From positions 2,099,758 to 2,163,757 of the forward strand of contig NW_020170383.1 in NCBI RefSeq assembly GCF_000524195.1: a DNA stretch of 64,000 nucleotides. Reading direction: 5' to 3'. Below are positions 34,101 to 49,100 of this stretch, piece after piece (position 1 is the stretch's first letter; every line of letters starts with the position of its first letter). Source of the stretch: Echinococcus granulosus (lineage: Eukaryota; Platyhelminthes; Cestoda; Cyclophyllidea; Taeniidae). A program made the translations under genes and the position numbers. Under the pieces are notes generated by a model. The model had not been told where the DNA came from. It searched no databases and worked only from the letters and a program-made list of their open reading frames with translations.

Positions 34101-37100
34101 AGCAATGTACCTACTGCTACCCATGTGCCTAAGAATCAGCCTCATTGTGGGTGCATTTTCACACATCTGTTGTACCTTCATGATAAGAAGATTGGTAACT
34201 TTGTGACCTTGACCCTGCACAAGATGCACAACTTTGATTTTAGTCGGCTCACGAACACAAAAGGGTATTCCGATTTTGGGATATAATTTTGTCAACTACA
34301 TGATGCGGTCGTATGTTTCCTTATCCATTTTAACCAATCGGTTATTTAAATGGCATTCAATTGCCTTTTTACAGACACGCTTTCAATCTTTTGACAAGAA
34401 TGAAGCCCCTTTTAAGTCGTTTTACATAGCCTCAAGTTGTTATTTTCATTCCCTTAATATATTTTAACGCCAATCTCACACTCATCCCTGTTAACACAAG
34501 CAGTTTGTTCATCATTAATCTTGATCAGGTTCGAATCCCTTACAGTCGTTTCCACCTCTCCTAAATATGATTATTTTAGCGAGAAACCACAGTCTTGCCT
34601 CCGAATTTGGTGCCTATATGGAGCGCGTAATTGTAATGGTTGTATGAAGCCCTCTGAGGTCACTTATTCCAAGTGTAAAGCCCAAAATAAGTGTTGCGTA
34701 ATATCGGGGGGACAAAACCGTTAATATTTTTTATTTGAGAGAGATAGTACGATATTTTACCGTTAAAAGTAAACAATGTACTGGGCTCTCATCTATCTAG
34801 GTTCTTATACCCTGTAGAGCCCATTTAGTGCAAATTGCATGCGACCGTTGGCCTTATTATTAAAGCTTGCGTCTTTTGCCCTTTTCTAATTTCTGGCAAT
34901 TTGGCAGGAACCTCCGTCCTCTAAAGTTCCGTGTTTTCGCGTGGATATCAAACATGCTTTGCACAGCATGCAACACTTGAGCATATTTGTTTAAGAATAA
35001 TTGAGTCTTCAAGGCGGACCGGCTGAAATACCACTGGCTACTAACTGGTCGCAACCATTAAGGCTAAATCTGTTCTAACAGAAAATGTTTTAGCTTTGCG
35101 CGTTAAATGGTCTCAACTTAAGTAGGGATTGAACAAATACGAATAGTCACATTCGGTCAATGCTAGAATTTATTTGAATGAAGTATTCAAGATCCTCCAT
35201 GCGAAGTGTCATCTCTAGGCTTTGGCATAAGGTATTGTGCTGGATAATATTCTAGTTATTAATCACAAAATAAGTGTAAAAGTTATCGTTTTAAAAATAT
35301 TATCGGGAAGGAAACCAAACATATGTCGAGGAGGAGACGAAAAATTATCTACACTGGTCTGGCTCTTGGGAAGCGTATAGGCACCACAACTCTCATGTCG
35401 GTTATACCTCCAGCGGGTCATCACTTAAAATTTCCCCCTGGATCTTGAAGAAGAACGGTCATTGATCGTGAGAAAAACGCTGTTACTTCTCTGAAGCATT
35501 TCTTAAAGTCATTGAATAAGTGAGTACTTTTTGAGGTCCTCAGAAGCCGGAGTCGATTCATTCGGGTGAAGAGTCTTTGATTCCTATTTTAAGTTGATTT
35601 TGAGGATACTCTTGACATAATGACAGCACATCCACCCTCCTTCCATGGCAGGAGCTAGAAACTTGGCAGTACTAAAAAGTAAGAAACGTCTAGGCCACCC
35701 ATCCGCACGCCTAATAAGGATAAACTTTAATGACAAAAGTGAAGTTTTCTGTGTACTTGGTCAGTGGGATTGGTAAGAGGAAGGCATTATTAATTATTTG
35801 TCATCCGAGCTACCGGACTCATTATTATTGCTCATTAGAGCGTTCCCATTATTCAGTATTAATCTAATTTGAGTGATACAGTCAAGGTGTTGGGACCACT
35901 TGTTGCAAGAGGGGAGACAGAAATGGGCTTATTCTAGTTCAGAAAAATGTGCATTTGTATTGTATGTTGAATCTCGCATCGTCAAGACTGGCAAGGACAT
36001 CGTTCATTAGTTAGAGGCCCCATTTATGAGTAAATTTGAGGAGCGCATGAATTGCCACCACTGGGTTAAGATAGTGGGCGAAGGTGACCTCCAGCTTATT
36101 CGTCCACACGTCCTACGGCCATACCACGCATGTACACAAGGGTGCACACGCGGGCCGTCAACAGGCGCAGAGTACGCAATTTGGTGCAACGGCCTTTGTT
36201 TGAAACGCGGACATTGCAATAACGCGTCAGCAGATGTATGTTAATCCACTGGTGATGGAACTTCAAACGACCTGAACATCTACTCACTCTCTTACCGAAA
36301 GGGGTTGTCTTTTTGCACTTTCACGCAAAATTCAAACTTAGTGATTACTCCTGGATTCTTCTTTTCGCCAAACCTTCTTGTTTCTAGTTAGGCATCACCT
36401 CAGGGCTAGATACCCCTTTCCTTTAGTTCATTAGCCTGCAACACAGCAATCACTTCGTTTACTCCAATTCATCTCGATTATTCTGCTGGTTTCTATATAA
36501 TTGCTTGCAATGGGTTTAAAGTATTTGCTTGTCTAACAGAAGCAACCTTTTTGGCAAGCTTGAAAGTGATTTTGACAATAATCAACACTGGTGACATTAA
36601 TATTTCATTTCACAAGTCGTCTTCAGTGTCACCTCTTACGCCGGTTCTTTGGCGCACTTTACTTCTCGTCGTACATACCATCTACCAGGTAATTTCTACA
36701 GCTTATAAGAACTGTCCTGATTCTGGCAATACGTGAAAGCACATCAAATTCTACAGGTTCGAGTAGCCTTTCGATTTTCTTCGTGCAATCTGGGCGTGAA
36801 GGAAATATTTGAACAAAATAAAGTATTTGAATAAGGTTAGGATCAGGTTCGTCTGTTCCTACAGCGGTGAACTTCTATCACATTCCTTTTCAAATCTCTG
36901 AATATTTTTTAAAGGTTTGTTTTATAATTTTTCTTCGGCAGACATCGAGCACCAGTCATTACTGGTTGTTGTTGGTGGTGGTGTTGGCGAATTCTCGCCA
37001 CTTACTTTTTCATTTAACGTGGTCCACTTGCATGTTGACCATTTATTTTAGTTCTATGATATACCAACGCTTCCTTCAAATTGACTGAGCTGTTAAAGTG

Positions 37101-40100
37101 TACTGCCGATCATTATTACCATTATTATTAGTATGTTATATTGTTGGGAAAAATGCGATTACCAGCCCACCTTGCTCACGCAATTTAAGTAAAACATTCT
37201 TGTCTTTCGAGCGTAATGGCATCCATATGGTTGTTCAGGTATTATCGTAGCGATCGTATTTACGGTGGCAGAAGTGTATTGCAGGTGATGAATGAATTCG
37301 GCTGTTCAAAGCAGTGCTGCTCTGGGTCGAGCTCTCACCACTTTCGCAAAATTTTACCATGTTACGATCCTAAAAGATTACCCGATTCAGTTTTGGTGGA
37401 AAGCGCACCATAAAATTTGTTATGCTATCATTTACTCTTGTTGGTCAAATTTAAGGGTCGTAACGGTCTGGGAAACGTGTTTGTGTGGGCATCAGGAAAC
37501 GGTGGACGACGGGGTGACTCTTGCGCCGCTGATGGCTATGTAAGCAGCATCTACACTCTGGCAGTGAGCAGTGTCACTGAGCACAATACACAGCCCTGGT
37601 ACCTGGAGAAGTGTGCGGCCATACTGGTTTCAACCTACAGCAGTGGAGGTCCTGGTGAATCTGGAATTGTAAGTGTTCTATGCCATCCCCAATTTTTCTG
37701 TATTTATTTCAACTAAAACTTCAACAAATGTTTTATAAAGGGTGAATTTTCTGCGAGTGACACTAGTGTTCATCCCACAGTTTTTCACATCACACAACTT
37801 CTAGTCTCTACGTTAGTATCCACATACACACTTGGATCTGTTATAGTTAAATGTGTTGGTACAAATATCAGGACGTAAGTATTTAATTTTTCCCCTGCAC
37901 CCACCCCTATTTCACTGCCCTCAGGTGTTCAGACGTGTGTTTTTACCTTTTTCAAATGCGTATCGGAAGGTTGACAGGGTTACACGCGCAAACAAGTATC
38001 GCCATCCCGTGTAGAAACTTAGATTGTAGAATGAACCACCTCTACGATCGTTATCGGTTGTGGCGATAAACACGTGTGATAAATGGGGCCCATTAAGTGC
38101 ATGAAGCCTGGTTGATAAGGCTGGTACAGGGAAATGCTGACACATTGATGTATTAAATGAAAAAGTCCTGTTTAGTGCAATGCAGTGCCCTAGTGACGGA
38201 GCAACTGAGTATTTGATGCGGTCTATCCCGTGCCCATCAAGGCGATACCAATGGGATTTTATGATTAAATGTGCCTACGTTTTGGCATTTCTTATAAGTA
38301 TGTGCATGAATTTTGCGAAGTTGATGACAACGTGGCTGCACATACTGCATTGTTTGACAAACTAGCTAACGTATCGTACTATTTTGGGACATCCTTGTTC
38401 ACCACGCCCGAGGAGACTTTCTTTTTGAATGGGTAGCTGAGTTGCTATTTTTGATGTCAATTTCCGCATTTATCTCATAGTCCTAACTCTCAAAACAATT
38501 TGTGCTCTTGATGGATAGTGCATAACAGACCATCATATTTCTTATATAATATCTGCTAACCTTTTGTTCCATTGGGTTTCCGTCAAGAATTTTCTTTGAT
38601 TTTTGTTGAAACAACCTTACCTCTCTGCTCTGATGCAGTGTTGTGCAACTTTTGTAACCAAGACTTCCTTTCTATTATTCAAGTTAATTCACTGTGAAAA
38701 TGGAGTCCCACTAACTGCTATCTTTTATATCATTATTTGCCACCGGAATCATCAACCGCATAGAATGGCTTTTGAATTACTCGAACCTCTTTCTTTCCCC
38801 TCACGTGTGAAATGACTGCGGGTTGTGAATTTAGCACACTAGCAGGTTGCCTTTCGGTCAGTTTGTGTTAAGGTCGGGATGATTTTTTCCTTTTAGGTGA
38901 CTACCGATTTGAACCACGGCTGCACAAATTCTCACACCGGCACTTCCGCCAGCGCACCTCTAGCAGTCGGTATCATCGCCCTAATGCTCGAGGCCAAGTG
39001 CGTTTCCACCTCCTTCGGCCTGCCTGCCCGCCTGGTTCCTGCAACATCCTTGAGTTTTTTATTTTTGCACCCTTGGCTATCTTCTTGTGAGAAGGCTACT
39101 TTTCGTTTTCGGTTTTTTCACACCGCATTTTTTTACTTCAAAGCTGGCGGCGATTACCCCATTGTGTGACGGTTATATCCCATACATCTTTGATGAAACC
39201 GTGGAAACCTTTGAATAGATAATTTAGATGATACCTTTCCCTCCCAGTTTGGGCGTTACTTATTCATTGAGACTGACAGAGCATGACGCTTGAATGAGAG
39301 TTCTTCATTGCGTCAGGGGTTTTCCTGTGTCTGTTGTGTCCGCGTTGTGTGGAAAGTCACTTTGCAATCTGCCCGGCTCGAAGTATGCATATCGGGCTAT
39401 TGTTAATCTGCGCCGATAAGATCTCGAGTTCCCGAATCTAACTTGCCTACCCTATTTTACATCTCTGGGTTTAATCTTATCAAGACTGTATCGCAAGGAA
39501 TGTATTTAGTTCTAATCTAGCGTTTTGGTTCGTTACTCGATTTTAGTTCGGCTTGACAGCCTTTTATGGTTGTTACATCTTAACATTCCCGCTGCGAGTA
39601 GTAAAACGGAAGTCGATTTCGGCTTGTTTAATGCTTTTTTTAATCATGTGGCTAGTGATTCGTAGTATTACAGTTTTTGGCCATCCACATTTCATCTGCT
39701 CATGTTGATTTTTCGCCTTAGCTCGGCTGTGCTTCACTATCCTCTCATGCGTAATGTACTGTCCTTGCAAGCATGTCTAAATTGTGGTTAAGTTCGTGAA
39801 TCTGTGTAATGTGGTCACTGATTTCCCACTTACCATGTTTAGAAGCCATTGGGTCCTTCTTAATCCTACGCCATCAAGCAGCAAAACCCTGATTGCAAAT
39901 TCGTTCATTAATAGGTAGAGGTACCAAATTTTACGTAATATGGATTTATTGTAACAATAGAGGACTCTGAGCCATGTTTATTCAAATCCAAAACCCTGTG
40001 TGATTGAGTGGAGAAATTTATTTATAAATAATGTAATGAAACTATTTTTTAAATAATCTGCTTACTTTAGTCCAAAGCTGACCTGGAGGGATGTACAGTA

Positions 40101-43100
40101 CTTGACTGTCCTGACAGCCAACACAAAGCCATTCAAAGACGGCGATTTCACAAAGAATGGGGTTGGGTACCTTTGTAAGTGTGCTCAACTTTTAGACTCA
40201 AAATATGCTAGTAACTTTATGGCCTTTCAGGTCTCTGATTTATGGAATACGCTACTGTCTCAGTAATTATCAGTACCTTCATATTAAAGTCAGTCGTTTT
40301 TTTACAAAATAAGATGAATTAAATTTCCGCTTTCTCGAAGTCGATATATTTAATCATCACCAAATAGATATTTTACTTTTAGCTGGTGGATAATTAAGTT
40401 TTATTGTCACTTAATCTGCTCGAAAATTCCAAATTTGTTTTGAAATGAACCTTTTTTGATTTCTAAAGATTATGCATTCGTATCATTCCCTGAATGTGGT
40501 AAACTCGTATTAGACAGGTTTTTCGCCATGACTTCATTTGAATAGATATGTAGGTGACTTGTCAAGGCTTGTTCCTTGTTTTGCTTTTCCGATCTCTGAA
40601 AAAACTTTTTAAATCTCTGGTTCCAATGCGTGTGTGGAATCTTATTGCTAATATCGCATTTGAGTTCACTTTGCCTGTGATTGGATGCTGGGACTCACGG
40701 TATTATCCAACCACTACTTGCGCTTATTTTCTATCTCGATAAAGTAACCGTTGTAAATAAGAATGAAAAACGCTAGAAATATTAAAGTTACACCATTAGC
40801 ACACTTTTATGTAACCGAAAAGTATGCCTTGGATACCAAATGTCATCGTTAGTCAGGTTTAGTAAGTATGAGAGGGTTAAGTTGACATTATTTTTGAATG
40901 AACTACTATTTATTTTCTGTTACTATTACAAGATCCTATCACTTAGCGTTATTACAATTTTTCTTTTAGACGTAAGAATGTACGTTTGCAACTACCTAGC
41001 AGAGTTAAATTTTGTTTTCTATTGGGTTCATTTGCCTAAAACATGATGGAGGGGGAGGTGAGTCTGTCTGTAGACGTCCGTTGCATTCTCAAATTGGGTC
41101 AAAGTTGTCAAAGTCTTGGCGTCTCTTTTACTTTTCTCACGAAATCATTTTGTTCAGCTTCAGCACTTTCATTAACATTTTAGTGCCTTCACGACTGACG
41201 CAAAAACGCACTTAAATTTGAGAAATTACTTCTCGTATATCCTCAGCTTTACTTTTTCTCCCAAAGAGCAGCCGCGTTTCTTTTCTTACAGTGCGAGACT
41301 CTGTTTGTTGAACTTCAGCAAAATTAGCAGGGCATGTATGTATGATTATTTTGGCTCAAAAACAGGCACTAACTATTTACGGGATGAAAAGCCTTGACGT
41401 GTAGCTTTTTTGTACAGTGTTAGGGTAAAGGGAGACTATTATTCTGTATTGGACACGTAGTGGGAATAGTGTTCGGCTCTCTTGCTTGCCATGTTAAGGT
41501 TTTTTATTAAGAATGAATCACGTGTGCCTGCGTGTTTGTGTCTAGCCTATCTGTGTGTGTGTGTGTGTGCGTGTGTGTGTGAATAAGCAATTATAGACAG
41601 GAGGACATAAGAGGGTGTGTTGCCTTTTTGTGGACACTGGACTTCGCTGCTATACTATCCTCATAATCATGATCTTTTTGCCTTTGTTTTATTCCTTTTT
41701 CGTCTTTGGTATTGGGTCGTCGCTGTGCATGTTGTGGTTTCGGTTAGTGGTATCACCTCTTAGTTAAGGCCTGTGGGACTGAGACCGCCACTGGTTTGCA
41801 GTTTTTTTTGTGCCATTTTAAAGTTTTAGCTGGGTGTTTCAAGCATATTGCTGTTTGTCAGTATTTTGAAGTTCTTGCTAAACACTCCTTCACACTGTGC
41901 AAATGAATCCACCCAACGACACTAGGTGTATGCCTTAGTCCCTAGCTCGAATTTTTAAGAAGTAGCTTTTTTTTACTGAGGTTTATGCACATCTGTAGAT
42001 GTACCATATTGAAACAGTTTTAGTGCTCAAACCTAATTTATCATATTTAACCGATGGTAGAAAGACGATGGGAATTTTGGCTTATGAGCATGGTTATTCG
42101 GACTGTTATTCTTAAGGTGTTTCTTTTTTGCTGAAAATCCACACTATTAAAAACCCAGAAACTATATTATTTTAGCGATGGTTTACTTGCCACTTTTAAA
42201 GGAATGCCACTTGCGTTGAGTCTCTTTCGAATGAACAGTAAAAGGTTGCGTTCTAAATAAACAATCATTTTAGCCAAATCCCTTTCCTTCTTTTTGGAGC
42301 GCTTACGTTATGCGCTATTATTTCGCCCTTCTGCACACATTTTCCCGCCTCAATATTATGTACTTAAGAAACTACATTCGATAATGTCGACTCAGCCTAG
42401 CATCACAGGTCTACCAACGGCACACGCACCCGTTACTTTGAAAGGTCAAACATCCCTATTTATTACCTACTTGTGACTTTATGCACTTTAAACCAGATTG
42501 TATTTTTTTGTAGTAACAAGTTCATACAGGTTTCTTGTAATTTTATTCATATGAATGAAATTTCCTGCTGCTGTATCTAATGGCACTAATCCTTGTTTAA
42601 TGTGGGAAAATGAAAAGTGATTCTAAGCTAATTTTATTTCGGTTTGTGCATTCTAAGCAGGGTCACGCCACTTGACACCTTGCCTGTTGTTGTCGAAGTA
42701 GACGATCTGTGTAACCATCCGCTTTCTCAATAAATACTTTTCTGGGATTATCTCTTAATGTTAAATACACAGTTACGGTTTTAATGGTGCGTTTTCCCTT
42801 TAAGCTTGCTTTTATTTCGACGTAGTTCTATTGCAGGGCATGAATAACATCACCTTAAAAAGCGGCAACTAAATCCAGTAGACAGCCAATAACAACTAAT
42901 TGTGGCATATTGTTTTTGGGGGAATGGGTAATTACCGTCCCAGTCAACCTTTCATCTCTTAGTTAAAGATGGTTTTAAAAATGCTATGCATCAAATAATG
43001 GTTGAACGCTTGATTTGCCGCTTTTGCGTTCGTAGACATTTCACTAAGCAGTAAGCCCATACCACCCACGTAAGCAGTGCCCATTTTCGCGCTCAGAGAG

Positions 43101-46100
43101 AGAGATGTGGCTGAAATTCGTTCACACTTTCTTGTTTGGCGTGCATGCATCCAGTTTCTAGCACCCCAAGGCTAGGTTTAGTGACTGCTGACGCACGTCT
43201 GGATACACGTTTCCACTTTCTGGGTCAGTCATCCACCTTGGTGTTTAGGTGGCAAGAGAAGGCCAAATTTGTGATGCAATTCTTTGTATCACTACGGGGT
43301 CTGCAAAATCCCACAGCCCAAACAACGTCTTCATTCTAATCCGGTTGGCTTCGTTTGAAGTTCAAATGGCGACCGCGCCTTATTCTTACGTGCACTCATG
43401 GCGATTTCCATCACATCACCAGTTAAGGCCTCTGGTATCGAATATAAATTTGTCAAACATTCGGCTTAATAATAACGTCCCTTGTTCGGACCCGTGTTTA
43501 ACAAATATATATGCAAATGGACTCTGGGTTTACCAAAATGGTATAATGTAGTGTCTATTTTCATTTCTGGTTATCAAAGAATATATTGAGTAATTTTATG
43601 ATAATATACATTTTGTAGCGCAGACCTCTGCTTTTCCCTTTTTCAGACAGCAATTATTATGGATTTGGTTTAATGGACGCAGGGAAAGCTGTGCGATTGA
43701 GTGAACTCTGGCGAACACTCCCGCCACATCACCGCTGCACCACAAACGTGAAGCAGCTATCCAGGTGATTCCTCCCTCCTTCCGTTCATTCCTGCCCTTC
43801 TTCCATGATTGTATCTGCCTTTCGATTACTGAATGACATGGGGGTATAGAATGCTCATCCGTTTAATTACAACCCGAATAAGCAGTAGCTTTGGTTGAAG
43901 GTGAATCCAGCTCTTTCCTGCCCGTCCTGAAAAGTTGCAGCCTTCTAATTTTCCCATTTTTTCGTTTATACATTTGGGTTCAGGTGTTGCAGACTCTGTT
44001 CCCTCACCTTGTTTAAAATGTTCAAGCCTACACTGACGTTAAATGGTTTCCCTACTTACATCTAAAGTGACCTTATATGAACTTATTTCGCTGTAAGTTT
44101 TTGAAAACTGTTGATTTTATGGCTGATCCCTCACGGACTGCTGATTTTAGTAGTCTAAATATCTCAATTGATGCCTACGCTTTTGGAAATCTTTCCGGAC
44201 TTATGCCACAAAACAAATATGCTTGGCACTCTAAATTTCCCACCTGAAAATAGATGTTCAGGTTACTTAGAGCAGGATTCGTTTACTTTCTGCCAGGGAT
44301 CTGTCAGTTTTATTCTCGGAGACGTATACCTTCAATTTCACCGGCTGCCGACCCTTCTTGGCTGCTGACAGTTCCAATGGAAGAATCAACGAGGAGGGCG
44401 AACCAATCGCCTTTGTGGAACACATTCAAGTCTTCATGACCGTCCGCTACGACCATCGTGGTCTCGTTCGTGTGCGCGTGGTTTCACCCTCCGGTTCGTT
44501 TAATTTATCATTTTTATTAAAGGCGACTTCTCCCTGTTTCCAAGTAGTCTTGCACTCTCCTAAATTCCGTTTTACTTGTACACTTGTAGTTTCCCTTTTG
44601 TCTGTGCGAAATGATTTCACATTTTTAAACAAATCTAATGCTTGCGATTTATGTAAACACACTGTCCTACTCCACGCCTTTCATATCCTCTTATTGACTA
44701 TCGACTTGGTCAATCCTTTTTTAAAGGAGTAGCCTCTGCATATACAGATCCCTTGGGAATCAGAGGTGTGATCATAAAATCAAGGTGGCAGTTATTCCAA
44801 AAAGTGTGTAAGTGAAATGCTTAATGTAGTGTTTAGAAGACAAGTATGTATTTTTCAAGGTTCGTTAAAGGATCCATTGTTTTAATTTGCTTTTGTCCCC
44901 CTAATAAGGTCTGTGAAAGGGGTATTGTCTGCTGAGGCACTCGGGTAAGTTCCAGTTGATAACGGCCGTATTAAGTGCTTAAACAGGACTAGTTCTGAAT
45001 GCTCACGAAGGCCTTGTCGTTGCTTTGGCTTTGTAAAACTAGTGTTTTATTCACTAATGCTTCCGGATTTTTCGTGAAGAGCTCACTTACCACCAAATAT
45101 ATACTTGGATGACAGGAAGGCGCTAATTTTCCACCATATTGATATTACATTACTACAGTATTTAAATGCGTTTTCGGGGTCAGATTACTTGCCCTGATAA
45201 CGCCATAGATTTACGTTCATAGATTTCTTAGTCCGCTTTGGGTCAATCGGAATCGTACAAATGATTTATTCATTTTATTTTTTTCTCCAACTTTTGAATT
45301 AGAAGTATGATTTTTATTCCGACATTTTTGTTAATGCCTTGCTTCGGTGTGAACGTGGTGCTGCAACTCTAGGACAATTTGGCTGAAACCTTACCAGCAC
45401 TTATTCTCATTCGATTTTGAGCATTAGCATTGTACTGCAAATATGCTATCACCACGCTGTGCAATGAGGACACTTTTCCTAATGATGACTATCATATCTG
45501 AGGAGTTTAACATACTACAATCCATCGGCTGCAGTGTGGTGGTGGTGGTGGTAGCGTCGGCCTATTCAATTACATGCCTTTCCGTCTGAGCTGTTAAACT
45601 CCTTCGCTAAATCGTGTGGACTGTCAAGTATTGGCTCAAAAGGAGAAATTGTACTGAAGTTGTGTGACACTAGCAGCGGCGCATTGCATGCTGACTAGAG
45701 CCTGTTGCAGTGATCTATAAATTATTCAGTAGTTGAAACTTGGTGTTCCCCGATTAATTCACCATAAATCTCCGCGCGGGCTCGCCAATTGCTTTGACGA
45801 GACTATGTGGACACCATTCACTTTTTTCTATCCTGTAGTGCATGTCTGATCCATAAGTGTAGTATTAATTACCGAAGCAACTAGAACTTTAATTAGGGTA
45901 TTGGTGACCGACTTTGCTTAAAGTTAAATCTATGGTTTTGATAGCGTAAAAATTACACACTTTTTCGTGGTACCAAATGAATTAGACGAGTGAGTAGTGC
46001 TTTACCACAATGAACGTGGTTGTCCCGACAGCGCAACTTCAGTTCAGTCAATTTATCAGAAAAATCGCAAATGAACACATAATTTTGTTGGTTTTTCGTG

Positions 46101-49100
46101 TTTTTAAAAATAATTTATTTTGATCATGCCCTTGACTTGACAATCTTCTATCGGTATAATGTTTAACCAAATTTTAACTTGTGTATATTTATGCCATAGG
46201 CTCCACACTTATTTTCGAACATTTACTGCTTCCTCATATAAAGTATGGTTTCCTGAATGTGTCAGGTAATGGCTAAATGATGAAAAATTTGCCTCAGAAT
46301 GTTCGATTTGTAAAAAAGTGCCCAAGCTATGTTCATTTTGGATTGTGCGTTCAGAGTTCATTGTGACTGCCTTCCCCTCAATAGATTTCGGTATTCATTT
46401 GGGTTTGCTCGCACCTCCCTTTTACGCATTTTTGACTTCAACTTACTTTCAACGCTCGAATATAAATCTTTGTGTATTTTTCATAAAACTCTAGATTTTG
46501 CGTATGCGTCGCTTTTAGACGAAATGACATTTAAGAACAATTGAAGAAAATTAAAAATTTATGGATATTTGGGTAGAGCCATGCTAAATATAAACGGTGG
46601 GTCAATATACTGTTTCAACTTATTTAATTTCAAATCCTCAAATTTGTATTTTAGGTCTTGTTTGTTTGATACGGAATTGGTCACGGGTTTTCTTTTCGAA
46701 TACGTTTACCATTAATTTGTTGGAATCTCACGATAAATGACTATTTGGTTGGAATTGCAGTCATAAATTTAAATACCTTCATGCCTCCATTTTGCAATCT
46801 TTTCGGGAATATGCGTTTGGAATATTTTTTATAATCTACAGATTCCATGTGGGAGATTCACCCTTTTTCCTATCCAAATGAGAAACCATTTACGAGCAAT
46901 TACATAATTTGTGTTGCCTCCTAGTCTAAATGCTGCTTTTTTGGATATTGAGAGTCTCCTGTTTGTTTTTATGCATGCATTAGTCCTATTCAGTATCGAT
47001 AGTAGAGCCGACATGATGATGTCCATGGGGAGTAACTAAAGCGTTGATTGTCAGCATTCCCGAGACGATCTTCACCTTCTCTTCGCACAACGACATCTAC
47101 CTCCAAAAATCTCAATGCCTATCACTTTCAATGCTGAGGTCTATTTTTATTCTCAGGAGAAAAATATTTCGATCGTCATATCTTCAATGGATAAGCACTA
47201 GTATATAAGGCTTTTCGCTTTGTAGATACGCCTATGAGTTTCATGCTAACTGTCTTCATTGTCTTTTGCAAGCATCCCTTGCCTTCCTTCCTGTAATTAA
47301 TCAGGAGCACTTCATTTTAGAAGCTCTTCGTATTGTTAATGGTTGTCTACTTTGCCTGTGTGTTACTTCTCAAGCGCCAAAAATGTCCTCCAACTTTTGA
47401 CCTCATCCAGTGTCTTCTGAAAATAGTGCTGGTACTCGAAATGTGAGGCATGGAAACACCGATAAGGTGCCTATAAATCGAACTGGTTGTGTATTCATAC
47501 GTGTTTAAGCGCAAGTTTACCACCTCAAAGAGATTATTTTTTGGCAAACATTCCGGTTTCTATATGATGATAGAGTTAATTTTGTGCCTCGTTTTCCATT
47601 GCTCTCAGGCATAGTCAGTAATTCAGCTTTTGCGACTGAAAATGCACCAAATTGATAGAGGTTTTGCATTATCTTGCCATTAACTTGATATATGACCACA
47701 GAAAATTATTTTAAAATCGTGTTTACGTAATCATGCCAGTCGAAGATTTATGAAAATAGTCTCAGAGACAATTGAGTCGATGTCAGTTAAAATGGAAATG
47801 CCTTCAATTTAATCACACACTCAAATGCCTCCTTTTTATGGATTTGAAAACTTGAGGTATGGCGGGGTATCTTAAATACAGCATTCGACAGGAAAATTTC
47901 CCGGCTTTTTATGGGACCGGTGAAATATCCTTTGCTACTGGAGCACTTAATTTCGTTTAACCGATGCATATGTAATGCTCGCATTTGAGTTGTGGTTAAG
48001 AGGATTCTATATGTACGACAAGTTATTGTACAAGTAATTACAGTCCAATGCACTTCAGTTATTCACTTCATAGAATTCATTAGAAAATAATGCATTATTA
48101 AATTAGTTTAATCCTACCCCTTCAAACAATCCTAATCCTAGCTTTCAAGCTGTTTTTAATTTTACAATAGCTATCTCGAGGCTTGTTTTTCTGGGTAAAT
48201 ATCGTGAAAAACACACTTGGAGATCTGATGTGTTTCATCCCTTTTGAAACCCGAGAGAGATAATGACTCAAACGACTTCTTTGCATGAAAGGATTTGTAG
48301 GCGGTATTAATATGATCTCGTTTAATTTGCGCAGTTCTCTGATGCTATTGTTAAGCGTTTTTAATTCACCAGAACTGTGGCTTTCAAACTTGAACTCCTC
48401 TTCGTGGTGAATTTCGATGAGTAGGCAAACCCACTCTGCCTAAGCATTTCGCCGAGGTCAAGACTTATACGCAGTAATAATAAGAGCAAGAGCGATATTT
48501 TTTCCAATTTCTTAAAGGAAATAATTCATAAGTCTATACAAAGTGACTTAGCCAATTAATGTTGTACTGAGGTGTTGTTTTGTTATCTGCTAGGAAGAGT
48601 TTACTAGCTTATCCATCATTTTTTCATTAAATAGTCACTGATTTGTGCTTAGTAGGTCATTTCGTGATATTTGCGATCCTGTAGACATTTTTATGAAGCC
48701 ATTTGACCTTGATTTCACTGATGCTGCTATCAAAGCCACTAATTTCTATTGGTGCATTCCACTTTACTTCTACCTCTACACCCTAGACCATGGAAGTTTA
48801 CTTTCTGCTGCTCACGTCTGTCTTTTATAAAATATTAACGTCTCCAAAACAGCGCCTATCGACTGAAGGTTTTGGTCAAATGGAATCGTTTTAACGGCAT
48901 CGTGGTAAATGTGATCGAGGCCATTACCCCTTTCTAGCGCAGTTCAAGGACCTCAATCCTATGGTAGCGATCTTTTCTTGACCAAGAGATCCATTCCATA
49001 TTTTGAGTGAAACCAATATATTGTGTTTTAACGGTGATTACACAGCTGTTTATCCCAAGGTACCTATTCCACATTCTTTTATAGCATCTGGGTCGTACCT

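Noticed and set aside
34525..34545. tRNA-like B box (GGTTCGAATCCC) in a convertase intron
   Set aside because: The flanking bases do not pair into a T-stem and no A box or acceptor stem can be found upstream.
45536..45556. GGT triplet run as a functional element
   Set aside because: Too short and isolated; simple-sequence repeat in an intron.
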